Of a DNA stretch of 53,246 bases, positions 12,623-25,699 are shown piece after piece. The notes under the pieces were generated by a model. It ran no database searches and was not told the DNA's origin. It saw only the letters and a list, made by a program, of their open reading frames with translations. The translations under genes and the position numbers were made by a program. The stretch is from assembly GCA_027604685.1 (NCBI GenBank), contig JADHYX010000127.1, positions 1 through 53,246 of the forward strand, given 5' to 3'. Position 1 is the first letter of the stretch; each line of letters opens with the position of its first letter. This DNA is from Lobulomyces angularis (taxonomy: Eukaryota; Chytridiomycota; Chytridiomycetes; Lobulomycetales; Lobulomycetaceae).

Positions 12623-13762
12623 TTAATTCATTTTTGCTACAAGTGCATTTAAAAAATCTTCACGATTTCCATGTTCTCCTCCTTGAATAAAATGTTCTGA
12701 TTTTTTACCACTAAAACCTCCGGTTGGGTTAGATAATTTAAATGGCCACAAGAAGTTACTAGCTTGTTTAAAGTTTGGTCCAACAGTAAATATTTCATGA
12801 ATTAAATCTTCAACACAGATGATTCCATATTGACCCAAATTTTGTTCAATAACTGAATTATCAGTAATAGGGAAACGTTGTTTGTTAACTTTAACGAATC
12901 CTCTTTTGTAAACTAATTCTTTAACAGTTTTTTGATTTGGATATCTGTAAATTTAAAAAAAATTAAAATAACCCACAATTGCGATAAAAATACCCCCAAG
13001 CGATATATGGCCCAACCCATTGCAACATTTGTAAAGTAGCTTTGGTCAATTTAACAAAAACACCAGAGTTAATACGATATAAACGTAATAATTGCAGAAT
13101 TTTTCTTGGTTTTGGGGCCAATTTGTTAACACCTTTAATACGGATAACGAAAGCTAACTTATGTTCAGAAGGGACATAAAATGAACCTTGAGCTTTAGCT
13201 TGTCTCTTTAATCTAATTTCATCACGTTCTTTGCTAAGATATTCGTTTACATATTGTTCTGCACGTTTGAAAATTAATTTACGTTTGTTACGGTTATCTT
13301 TCTTAGATTGAGCAAGTTTAGCTACAAATGAGTTAGTATTTACCGATTTATGTGCTTTTCACCTTGTCTGTCAGCTTGTACTTTTTCCAAAGTTTTTCTC
13401 TTTTTTAAAACTGATTCTGGAACAAAAGTTTTAGTAACTGCTGGAGCTGGAGTGGTAGTTTTCGCTGCTTGCTTTCTAATAAAAAATTGGTAAATAAGTT
13501 TTTTTTTTATAAAAAATTCGATTTTTTTGTCCTTCTTTTTAAAGAGCAGCATTTTAACAAAAAATGAATTCCAAGAGAATCCTTGTTAGGGATAAACTCT
13601 CAAATCCTCAAACCCCTTAAAATGACAGAACTGAAAGTAAAGTGGAACTTCAATAAAGAAGCACAATTCAGTTCGGCCTTGACTGGAGATGAGATGTGAT
13701 TCTTGTTTGCATATGTTTAACAAGAAGAACCGTTAATGAATATAATTCACTTACGGTGGCAT
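12623..13762 (-). CDS. RPL7: 60S ribosomal protein L7 (uL30)
   Basis: Structural protein of the large ribosomal subunit. Exons 13755-13762 (only ATGCCACC), 13363-13475, 12994-13321 and 12623-12944 give 256 residues, the usual eukaryotic size. Diagnostic segments are [84 protein letters not shown] ([14 protein letters not shown]) and the terminal [15 protein letters not shown]. The N-terminal extension is Thr/Ala/Pro-rich and then basic, as in the family. Introns are 279, 41 and 49 nt; the first is far longer than the norm in this window. Confidence 0.97.
13476..13754 (-). other. unusually long RPL7 first intron (279 nt)
   Basis: The intron starts GTAAGTG right after an 8-nt first exon and ends TTATTAG. 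Most introns here are 36-65 nt. Introns of yeast RPL7 genes host box C/D snoRNAs, so an intronic RNA is conceivable. However, I could not find a convincing C box plus D box pair on this strand. Confidence 0.6.
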
Positions 13763-14428
13763 TTTTGCTTCAATAAATTAAGGTTTTGTAAAGTCTAGAA
13801 AATAAATTTATTGTTAATTTTTTTTACAAAAGGTTATTGCTGTTATTATTGGTTAATAAAGAATAAACATTTAGAGGTTTATCAAACATTAATTCAGATG
13901 GATGGGATGTATTGAAAACTTACATATGTTAAAAAAACTTTTTTCCAATTTTTTGTGTAACTAGTAAATTTTGTTAACAATTCTTAAAACTGAAAGCATT
14001 TGTAAAGTTTACACTTGTTAAGATATAGCGCTGGATCTGAATATGCTTTATAGAATTAGCTATTGCTATATAAAAAGCAATACTTTAAACTGAGATCAAT
14101 GCATCTGATAATTATTGTTTGAATTATAATTTGTCCCAAGGTAACAGGATCTATTATAATCAATGGGATTTATAATCTAATATAATTTTTCAAATATATA
14201 GCTATTTTCATAAGAAAGTTGATGTTATTCGATAAATTAATTAATAGCGAGTTTATTTAACAATTATCTAAGTAGTAAATATAAGAACTGTTTGTTTCAT
14301 TCGTTGCAAATTGAGCCATTGTAAACTGGTTTCCAATGAATATAGTTTGTGATAAAAGGATTTATTTAAAGTTAGTATTTTTAAGTTTTGTTTCACAATA
14401 AAAAAAAATTTTTAAACTTTTGGTTCAA
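13763..14428. other. divergent promoter region RPL7 / MPP beta
   Basis: About 670 bp between a ribosomal protein gene on the minus strand and a mitochondrial peptidase gene on the plus strand. It must carry both promoters. I see no further ORF or RNA gene in it. Confidence 0.6.
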
Positions 14429-16274
14429 ATGAATAGACTACTCTCACGTAGATTTATTAGTAATATAACGACACCTACTCCAGCATCTACATCAATTTCA
14501 TACACTTATCAAAAATCATTAGGAAACTTACCTGAAACTAGAATAAGTAGATTATCAAATGGATTTACAGTTGCGACAGAGACTAACCCCAACTTACAAA
14601 CTGCAACTGTTGGTGTTTGGATTGATGCGGGATCTAGATTTGAAAATAAAAAAAATAATGGGACGGCACATTTTTTAGAACATATGTTTTTTAAAGGTAC
14701 AAAGACTAGAACCCAAGTAGATTTAGAAACTCAAATTGAGAATATGGTATTGATATTCAAATTCTTTTAATTATGACAAAACTTTAAAGTTTTTTATACT
14801 AAGCTTTATAAAAAAAAATAATTATTAAAGAATAAACATTTGTGATATCTTAAATATTGAAAAAAATTTGTTTAGGGCGGACATTTAAACGCTTATACTT
14901 CAAGAGAGCAAACTGTTTATTATGCAAAATCTTTATCAAAAGATGTACCGAAAGCTGTTGATATTTTAAGTGATATTTTACTATCTAGTAACTTTTCTAA
15001 AGATGCTATTGAAAGAGAAAGAGATGTAATTATAAGAGAGTCACAGGAAGTTGATAAAAATAAGGAAGAGGTTGTTTTTGATCATTTGCACGCAATTGCA
15101 TTTCAAGGTATTATTTAACTTTTTCAAATTTAAATTTTGCCATTGCGTAGGTACTGGCTTAGGAATGACCATTTTAGGCCCAATTGAAAACATAAAATCT
15201 ATTCAACAAGAGGATCTTTTAGAGTATGTCAAAGAAAATTACACTAGTGATAGAATGGTTTTGGCCGCAGCAGGTAATTATGATGTCAATTTATGTTTTA
15301 ATTATTCTTTTATTGTATATTTGATCAGGTGGGGTCGATCATGATCAACTTGTTAAATTGGCAGAAAAGCACTTTGGTGGTTTAAGGCCTGGTAATGTCA
15401 GAGCAAAGTTGGCAAAAGCTCATTTTACAGGAAGCGATCTTCGTGCACGGTACCGATTTTAAGAAAAAATAAAAAAAAACTTTAATGTTCTTTAAGATAC
15501 GATAACCATCCAACAGCACATATAGCCTTAGCGGTTGAAGGTGTTAGCTGGACAAATCAAGATTACTGGCCCTTGCTAGTTGCACAAAGTGTTATTGGAA
15601 GTTGGGATCGTTCCTTAGGAGCTGCCAGTCATGTTTCTTCTCAATTAGCCCAAAAATTAACTGAGCAACCGTTCAAATCGCTTGGGTATCTCGCTAACTC
15701 CTTTATGTCCTTTAATACATCGTACACTGATAGTAATAATTTTTGTTGTTGTTATTTTTATATTGTTTTTTTTTGCAGCTGGCTTATTTGGAGTTTACGC
15801 CGTTAGTGATAATTTTACACACCTTGATGATTTGGTCCATCACATTCAAAGAGAATGGCACAGACTAGCATTAAATGTTACGGAAATTGAAGTATTCAGA
15901 GCAAAAAATCAATTAAAAACGAGCTTGCTACTAAGTTTAGATGGATCTACACCTATTTGCGAGGTTTTCTAATAAAAAAAAGAAAAGATTTTATTGATCA
16001 AATTTTGTAGGATATTGGTCGACAAGTTTTAACATACGGAAAGAGGTTAACGCCGTGGGAAATTGATGGATTAATTGAAAGGGTTACTGCAAAGGATGTA
16101 ATGAAAGTTGCTGCAGAATACATATATGATAGAGAAGTAGCAGTTGTAGGCTATGGTCCAGTTGATGGTTTACAAGATTATAATCGAATTAGAGCGGCAA
16201 TGAGTCCAACGTGAGTAAAATTTAATATCAATCTTACTTCCTTTATTATTTTTTATATTTTTAGATACTTTTAA
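14429..16274 (+). CDS. MAS1: mitochondrial processing peptidase beta subunit
   Basis: Catalytic subunit of the matrix peptidase that removes presequences from imported mitochondrial proteins (M16 family). The start at 14429 gives a basic, hydroxylated presequence ([15 protein letters not shown]). The inverted zinc motif HFLEH lies at residues 81-85, with the distal glutamate at about E161 in the segment starting [28 protein letters not shown] follows the first intron. Eight exons (14429-14746, 14876-15107, 15151-15273, 15329-15449, 15497-15732, 15779-15963, 16011-16210, 16265-16274) make 474 residues, the normal size. The last exon holds only ten nucleotides (ends TYF). The intact HxxEH separates it from the alpha subunit and from most core proteins of complex III. 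Confidence 0.95.
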
Positions 16275-16771
16275 ATGTATTTACAAATACCTCAAATTTC
16301 TTTCCTTTCTGAAAAAAATAAAAAAGAATAAATGCCAGTTATTTGTTACTTTTTGTAATACTTCTTTAATGCTTAAATGCAGCTAAAAACGGATAAAATT
16401 TTACATAATTTATAGCTTATTTATAAAAATATTAAATTAAAATTTACTCATGCTTCAATAAATATTCTTCCATTCTTTTTAAGGTAATTGGAGGAAATTG
16501 CAATTTCAACAAAGTTTTACATCACATAAATAAATGGCTTAAGGAAAATTCCTTTTCTTGTTTTTCCTTACTTCTCATTAAAAAATTATTAAAAGCAAAA
16601 CTTAAACATATTTTTAAAAGAGTATATATTTAATTATTATTTCTATAGTTAATTTGTATGAGATGAGGGATTGGATATCGATGAGGGAAATAATCTATAA
16701 GGTTTTTTTTTCGTGTTTTTTTTTTTTTGTTGATACAATTTTAATTATTATTGGCAATAAAAACCAATTGT
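16275..16771. other. convergent 3' intergenic region
   Basis: About 500 bp between the 3' ends of the MPP beta gene (+) and the SNF5-GATA gene (-). It should contain both 3' UTRs; AATAAA-like elements occur near 16317 and 16528. No gene is supported. Confidence 0.55.
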
Positions 16772-18540
16772 TTAAGAAACCGTTGTTAAGTTAGATTCTC
16801 TTTCAGGGTAACTTTCTTGATATCTTTCAGGGGGCAATGATCCTCTTTTAACAAACCAAATTCCACATGCGTTGCATAATGTTTTAGCTCCTAATGGACC
16901 TTTTCGCAGTGTTGGTGTGAAAACCCCAGAAAGTAAACACCAATCACACTTCCAGTTTTTTCTTGACTCTTAAGAATTAGAATAATTTATTTAATAAACT
17001 CATTTGAAATTATTTTTTTACCTGAAAAGTCCATTGAACAGTCTTCATTAAACATTTTAGCACTGGCACCGAAGCCTCTATGTTTTTTTACACTATTAAA
17101 GGCATTTGGATGACTTTCTAATTTTCTTTTTAGATTTTGAGAACCATCACTACTTTGTAGATTTTTACTATTATTACAATTTTCAATTAATCTTCTATTT
17201 GTGTTTATTAATTTAATTTGGGCAGCTAGTAAAGCTGGATCAGGCTCAACAGTCATATTAGGCTTTTTTTGAATGTTATTTGAAGACGAGTTACTTTTTT
17301 TTTTGGTCTTTTGCTGCGAATTAACTTTATTGGAAGTATTTGAAGACACTACATTTTTTTTATTTTTGTTGTTGTTAATAAGGAAGGGTTCCGCAGCAGG
17401 TGCTACCATTTGATCTGTCAAGTCCAGAAGTGGAAGGTAGTTTTGAGAATAAGGTGCTTGACCTGAAAATAATTTTGATTCATTGAAACTATGAGGTGCT
17501 AAAGGAGGTAAAGAATAAGTATAATTTCCATGCCCAAAAGAAGACTGTCCACAGGTATATTCAACGAAATATGTGTCATTAACATAAATGGGCGATGCAA
17601 TGTTGTTATTAATTGATTTAAGATATTCGTTGAGATCTTCTGCACCTGGTAAGTTGATATTAATTTTTTTATAACTATTCAAAAGTCATTTTAATTAAAT
17701 TATAAACAAGAAATATTCAAATTCTCTTACGCGTTGTCGATAAAGTCTCCGTTTAAGTCAAATATTAAATTATTTTTTTTCTTTTCATCTTTAAAAAAAT
17801 CTTTGTCAAAATTCAGCCTAGCCACACATATTTGTTTTAAAAATGAGTGAAAAATAATCTGAAAATATATTTCTGGATTGATTTCGACTTGCAAGCAAAA
17901 ATTCCAAGCGAACATATGTGGTGATTCTGCTTTTGTTGGAAATAAAGGGTATTCAAACTCCTCTGCAATTAATTTGTCTTGGACTTTTATGTTTAACTAA
18001 AAATTTAATAAAAATTGGAATTTAACTCTTATACAATAAAGATTAAAATTAAAAATTCTAACTACCTTTAATAGAAAGGTGTAATTCATGTACTTTGGAT
18101 TTGGTAACATTTCCTCTGTCACATCAAAGTTTTTTGCAACAAAACTATCAATTTGAGTTCTAATAGATTTTGAAGCAGCTGGAATGAATTGAAAATTATT
18201 TTCTATTCCTAGATTTTCTGCCATAGCTATTGCGAATTCATCTGGAGTAAATGCTTCCTCTAATTTTTTTAAATGTATTACTGATGAAAAATTTCTTAAT
18301 TGTAACTACCATAAATATTCCAAGAAATCGTATCAGAAAAGTGAATTTCTTCAAAATGAATGGAAAATTGAATTGGTATTAACTTAATTGCCCTTTTTTG
18401 CCTTCATAAAAATTAGATTATTTAATTACTGAAAATTGTGTTTAAACTATAGTAACTTACACGTCCCACATGAATGAATTGTCTAATCCACACATTGTCG
18501 CAACATTTAAGTCTTCAACGCTTTGGTGATCCATCATCAT
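16772..18540 (-). CDS. SNF5: SNF5/SMARCB1-family chromatin-remodelling subunit with C-terminal GATA finger
   Basis: Predicted core subunit of a SWI/SNF or RSC remodeller. Six exons (18461-18540, 18310-18401, 18066-18259, 17731-17996, 17022-17674, 16772-16968) encode 493 residues with all frames kept. The first SNF5 repeat starts AIKLIPIQFSIHFEEIHFSD and runs through a segment ending SKSIRTQIDSF. The second is LNIKVQDKLIAEEFEYPLFP and following. A Ser/Asn/Lys-rich linker separates these from a C-terminal zinc finger at residues 436-463 with spacing C-X2-C-X20-C-X2-C (CDWC ... CNACG), a GATA-type finger with a long loop. The SNF5 family assignment rests on the LIPI and TP-EF-IPA-SIR-QI pattern. 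Whether it serves SWI/SNF or RSC cannot be decided from sequence alone. Three ATGs in a row mark the start. Confidence 0.88.
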
Positions 18541-19196
18541 CTTCAATTATTCAAATTTTAATTTTTTTTTTTTAAATTTTGGTTTCAACGTTAAAAATTT
18601 TTCTTATCGCTTTACTTTTTTTTTTTTATTTTTCTTATTTATATTTATATGTATTTCTTAAAATAAAAAAAGGTTTCGTGAATTTTTTCTTTTCTTTTTT
18701 CGCGATTTTTTATACGAAAAAGAAAAGAAAAATTAAAATATTTTTTTTCTTTTTCTTTTTACTAGGGTAAAAAATTTTAAAGCATTGTTTATTAAAAAAA
18801 GAAATAAAAAACTCTTTTCAGTGAAATTTTATTGGAAAAAAAACACTAACTTAAGAAAATCGCTGAGGTAGTTGATAATCTTAAATCTGCACAATAAATT
18901 GTGTAATGTAAAGTATAATATAATTTTCTTGCATTCAATAGAACAGAAATGCTAAATTAAAACATATTTGATTTATGGCAATGGATCAGTGAAGCAAATT
19001 AGCTAACTACAACGTTTTCACATCATCTTAGTATTAATTAGTCTTTGAAAGTCATTTTTAGTACCTAAGCAATCTTTCCATAGTGTTTTTATTGTCAACT
19101 ACATTCTTGCACGAGAAGTCTGATGATAATGATGTGACATCACTGATCAGACTTTTTCAGCATTTAAAATTTCGTACCACCACAGTGAATTTTTTA
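18541..19196. other. divergent promoter region SNF5-GATA / elongase
   Basis: About 650 bp with T/A tracts; an apparent plus-strand reading frame at 18579-18770 is a low-complexity Phe/Lys artefact. The open frame ahead of the elongase (from 19083) lacks an ATG and is treated as leader. Confidence 0.55.
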
Positions 19197-20320
19197 ATGA
19201 TGCAACTCAATCCTGATGAATTGCCTTTAATGGATCCTTTCTTTCCTATCCTCTTTGTCACTTTGTAAACTGCATAAATTGGATTCACTTATTCTTTTTT
19301 TAGCTACCTGTGGTCTTTGTATTATTTTTGGCCATCGGAAAGAACTGAAACAGAAAAGAAACTTTTACATCAAAAGCAAAAAGATTCTATTATATTAAAA
19401 ACCTTTGTTTTGATACATAACATTTTTTTAATGCTTTTTAGCGGTACTATTTTTTACTTCACTTTTCCGTAATATTAAAAAATTGATTTTGAAAAATTTA
19501 TTTTCTTTTCTTTTAAAGTCATTTTTTGAAGTGCGTTGAAAATGTCGATTATGATCTTAATAGATTTATTGTCTCAAGCTATCGTGGAAAAGTAATGCTT
19601 TGATATTTTAATTTTACCTTCTTTTTTGTTTAGGAATGGGATTACTTTGAAAAATTTGTGTGGGCTTTTTATTTGAGCAAGCCATATGAATTTGCTGATA
19701 CTTGGATTGTCATGTATAAACAGTTTATATATTTTTATTTATTAACCTACCTTTTTTTAAAAAAGGTTTAAAGGTGGTCGTCCTATACCACTGCAGATAT
19801 TCCATCATGTTGGTGCTGTTCTAGATATGGTTGGAATAACATCGACGCATAATAAATTTTAATTACAATTTTTTATAAAGTGGTTGATAGTTAAAAATAA
19901 AAATCCAGCTGCTTGGATATTTGTAATATTTAACAGTTTAATTCATACTTTAATGTATGCATATTATTCATTAACAACACTAGGTATTTAATAATGAAAT
20001 AAGGAAGGTGTTTATTTTTCTTTAGGATTTAAACCTAAATGGAAAATTTTGATGACTATGATGCAAATTACTCAGTTCATCGTTGGAACAACTATTGGTT
20101 ATATGTATCTTTCCACTGAGGGGGGGCAGACTCCAGCACAGAGTGCAGTACTTTCGATTACATTGTCATATGTGTATGTTAAGATCTAAAATTAATTTTT
20201 TTTTAATTTATGTATTTTTTAAAAATTAGTGCCGTTGTTCTATACATGTTCTTAGAATTTTCTTATACAACTTACTTTAAAAAAACAAAAAGACAAGATT
20301 CGAAAATTAAAAAGAATTAA
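19197..20320 (+). CDS. ELO-family fatty-acid elongase, QxxHH (polyunsaturated) type
   Basis: Condensing enzyme (3-ketoacyl-CoA synthase) of the ER elongation cycle. Eight exons (19197-19264, 19304-19468, 19519-19591, 19634-19713, 19766-19829, 19881-19983, 20026-20173, 20230-20320) give 263 residues. ELO motifs appear in order: KPYEFADTWIVM, then the histidine box LQIFHHVGA (Q139, H142, H143), NSLIHTLMYAYY and TMMQITQF. Glutamine at the first position of the box (QxxHH instead of HxxHH) is known from elongases acting on polyunsaturated acyl chains, so substrates of the delta-6 or delta-9 C18 type are likely but not proven. The tail KIKKN fits a KxKxx ER-retrieval signal. Several hydrophobic helices are visible. 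Confidence 0.93.
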
Positions 20321-20570
20321 AAAATTTTTTATGTTAGGTAATTTTTTCCAATTTGGTGGATTATTCTATATCTTTTTGGGACATATGTCGCTGTTGAATA
20401 AATTTTTTTTTTTTTTTTTGGTTATTTGCGTAATTTTTATATTGATTTTTAGTAATATTTAATAATAGAATAGTTGATTTAAGGCTTATATTAGAATTAA
20501 TTTTAAGGTTATATATTAAATTTTAATTCTAAAACTATCGAAATTTTCTTAGCAGTAAAGTTCATGTTTG
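20321..20570. other. convergent 3' intergenic region
   Basis: About 250 bp between the elongase and C1-protein 3' ends, with AATAAA at about 20396. Nothing else is seen. Confidence 0.5.
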
Positions 20571-22758
20571 TTAAGTCACAATACTTTTCTTTATATCAGG
20601 AATTACAGACTTTCTGCGAACTTGGTTGATAACTACTGCTGTTCTTGGTCTCTCCTCAGCATTTAGCAATTCAGAACTTTCACCTTTAATGAGATTAAAC
20701 AAGTTTGCTATTAGTGAACAAAAAAGAAAAAATCTTTACTTTTACTGAAATTCAAAGAAGGAATTTGCTGTGGTTTTTTTGAGTTTATTTCATCAACTAA
20801 TTGAAAATTTTTTGAATCAAAAATAACTAAAATAGTGTTACCTTGGTTACTAATAGCAGTGTTATGAATCGGTAAGATGGGTAACTTCTTTATTTGATTT
20901 AAAATTTTTTTAGCATTGGGCTCTAAATCGTCATCTCTAAGAAGTGGTATATTGTTTATGCTAATGTTGGTTGTATTTGTCGGAGGCAATTTCCTGTGCA
21001 GTACATGCTTTTGAATTTCAAAATCATCAAAAACCTCTATTTCCTCTTGTTGAGCAGCGGATGGTATAAAATTCAATGGTTCAAGTTTTAGATTAACTTT
21101 GCTGTTGGATTTAACCAGTTCAGCAGTGTTTTCGCTTTTAGTTTTTTGGTTTAAATCTTCCTCTAATTGTATTTTTTTTATGTTTTCTATGTCACTGCAA
21201 ATATTACTATTTTTGACTTTGCTATTGGAAATTCTCGGACTACTCTGAGTGCTTGCTGATGGTAACTTCAAGGCTTCTTTAACTTGCAAACTAGTGTCAC
21301 CATTAGAAGGTTTTTCTTCCAATTTAGGTTTTAAAGATTTGGTTTTTCTAATGCTGGAAGGTGTAATTAACATGTTATTAGCTCCTTCACTCGTTGTTGG
21401 TAAAATTTTTCCTAATGATTGTAGGGAGTTACTATAAGAAACCGCTGCTGCATTTAAGTTTTCTTTTGATGCACTTTTCAATAATAAAGAATCTTTCGAG
21501 TTACTTTTTTTCATTTCAAAGACTAAATCCTTGGAATTACTTTTTACCAAACTATTGCTTACAGATTCAGCTGAATTGTTGCTGCTTAATTTTCTAGTTT
21601 TAGCATAGTAAGAATTCGGATCCATTTTTACTTGTGATTTTTCCAAAGATCTTATTTTTTCGTTTTTCTCCTCATACTCTTCGATTTCTTGTATCTTTAA
21701 ATTTTCCAATTCTAAATTTAATATTGAGTTTTCATTAAAAAATTCTTTGTATAAGAAGCTCATTATTGGTAAATTTAAGGGATATCCACAATATTTTGTC
21801 ATCAGTTCCTCTGATTCCGAGCATTCGCTGTGTGCTATCAAACCACAAGTTTCACACTGTGAGCAAGTTGAAGCAACTAGCATTGGACAAGAAGGGCAAT
21901 GTACGCTAGTACCGTTATTGAGTTTTTGCAATATAGTAAATTTGTGAAATTTTGTATCTAGAGTTTCGAAGTCTGTACCAATTTTATTCTTTATAATTTT
22001 CAATAAATTCAAATACACAGTTTCATCATTTTTTAGACTTTGTAAAGTCTCAGTGTCATTTTCTTTTGAAATCAAGTCTTTTAAATGTTCTAGACATAGC
22101 CTTATTCTTAAAGTTGAAAACTAAACAAAACAAAAATAAGAATTTAATTAAATATTGAAGCTGTGAGAAATAATTGGTTTAATTATAAAAAAATTCATAA
22201 ATTAAGAACAATTATTACGGATATTAAGTATATGCTATCGTTTTTGACTTTAAATAAGCTCAAGTCTGCTTCAACTTCAAACTCGTCAACATTGGGATTA
22301 AACTTTCTTAAAATTTTTTCTTCTTCATTCAAACTTGTTTTTTTTATTAGTCCAAATCTCAAAAATTCTTTTTTTTTAAAATATTATAAAATTTGTTTAT
22401 TTAATTGAAGATGCTATACCTTGACCAAATATTTGACAATTTTGAATTTCCGTTATCTTTTTAATTTTTTTAAGAAAAAAATTGGAAATTTGAAATCCTG
22501 AAACTTGTTTTTCTTTCGAAAAGTTTAACAAAAATTCAAAGATTAACCCAATGAACTGAATTAAAAAATTAAAGTTGTAAGGTGAAAAAAAAAAAAAATA
22601 GGGTAAAATATCCACCTCGTCATTGGATAGAGCATTCGATACTTCTTTTGCTAGCTTAATGTAACTGATGTCATTCGTTGCGATCTGTCACCAAAATTAT
22701 TTTATTGGTGTGATTGGTTAATTTTTTTATTGGAAAATTAAAAAATGATTCAAACCAT
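20571..22758 (-). CDS. C1-like zinc-domain protein, function unknown
   Basis: Exons at 22756-22758 (ATG only), 22616-22684, 22420-22555, 22219-22367, 20746-22120 and 20571-20707 give 622 residues in frame. About 170 helical residues are followed by an atypical C1 domain: H-x14-C-x2-C-x10-C-x2-C-x4-H-x2-C (starting HKFTILQKL, with CETCGLIAHSEC inside). C1 domains bind diacylglycerol, phorbol esters or proteins; the spacing here is shortened, so lipid binding is doubtful. The rest is a charged coiled-coil stretch (ILNLELENLKIQEIEEYEEK) and a Ser/Lys-rich disordered tail. It resembles adaptor proteins of the F-BAR/C1 or Rho-signalling kind, but no catalytic domain is present. The ATG-only first exon is inferred from a phase-0 junction and is the least certain part. 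Confidence 0.65.
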
Positions 22759-23049
22759 TATTAAAAGCTTGTTAAAAACAAAAGTAAATAAGATAATGAT
22801 AAATCAGTAAAGTATTTAAAAACTTAAATTTAAAAAATAATAATTTACTATAATTTTTTATTTTCTATTTTTGATTTCTCATATATCGAAAAAAAAGAAG
22901 AATCTAGAACTCTATTTTCGTTGCAGAAAAAAAATTGATTGTAATTCTCAGTTTTTAATAAATTAAATATAGAATTTGAATATAAAAAGTTTGGACAAGT
23001 ATGAACGTGCATAATTTATATGAATTTTGGGCTGTACTGTTAAATTTTT

Positions 23050-23075
23050 CAAATTAGCAATATATTGCTAATTTG
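23050..23075. repeat. 26-bp perfect palindrome
   Basis: Each half is CAAATTAGCAATA (13 bases) and the second half is its exact reverse complement, with no spacer. It sits about 280 bp upstream of the carboxypeptidase start in a divergent promoter, so it could be a binding site for a dimeric regulator or just a cruciform-prone AT palindrome. Confidence 0.85.
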
Positions 23076-23292
23076 CTATACTACTTAATTTAATTAAGAA
23101 ATAATACTTCCAAGATCACTGATTGTCAGTAATATTTACATTAGTTACCAGTGATATCAACTTTACTGCTTAAGAGTAAGAGTACATCAATCGCACACTA
23201 AATACTTTGGAGCATTGATGTACGGATGAATATAAAGGTGGACTTAATTTTTGAAGGAAAATTTTTTAAATCTTGTGATCCAAACACAATCC

Positions 23293-23300
23293 TATAAAAG
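23293..23300 (+). promoter_or_regulatory. TATA box of the carboxypeptidase gene
   Basis: TATAAAAG, a consensus TATA element, 59 bp before the ATG at 23352. The ABCC gene at 30852 has a similar element at almost the same distance. Confidence 0.6.
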
Positions 23301-23351
23301 AGGCAAATTCATCTTGCAAAAAATTAATCTACTTTTTTGGCAACTTGAAAT

Positions 23352-25392
<2,041 letters not shown>

Positions 25393-25699
25393 TTTTCACC
25401 TATGGACAAAAAATTGGAAACCTTTTTTTTTTTTGTCACTTCTGTTTTTATTTTATTCTTTCAGTTTTTTATACATAGTTTCTGCAGCTATAAGTTTTTT
25501 TTCATCTATTATCCAAATTGTAAATACAAAAAAATTTAATGAAATTTCAGAATATGTGTATCAGCAAATATATATTATGTAAAATATGTAAATAAAAATA
25601 AGCAGAACTAAAAAGATATCAAAAAATAAAAAAAAAAAAAATAGAATTTACTTGATTTACTTCATTTCATTTAATTTTTTCCTTTCAATATTTTTTTTT
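25393..25699. other. convergent 3' intergenic region
   Basis: About 300 bp, T/A-rich, with AATAAA at about 25590. It separates the carboxypeptidase (+) and large membrane protein (-) genes. The short plus-strand reading frame in it is untranslated tail. Confidence 0.5.

Larger units (their letters stand above)
22759..23351. other. divergent promoter region C1 protein / carboxypeptidase
   Basis: About 590 bp. It contains a perfect 26-bp palindrome (23050-23075), an imperfect hairpin near 23114-23156 (ATCACTG paired with CAGTGAT), and a TATA box at 23293. No coding region is supported. Confidence 0.65.

Noticed and set aside
13322..13343. A 22-nt intron in RPL7 with a perfect TACTAAC branch site
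   Set aside because: It breaks the frame. The 41-nt intron 13322-13362 with donor GTGAAA uses the same branch site and gives the correct RPL7 sequence.
18579..18770. Plus-strand frame rich in Phe, Tyr and Lys
   Set aside because: Low-complexity T/A tract in a promoter region without protein-like composition.
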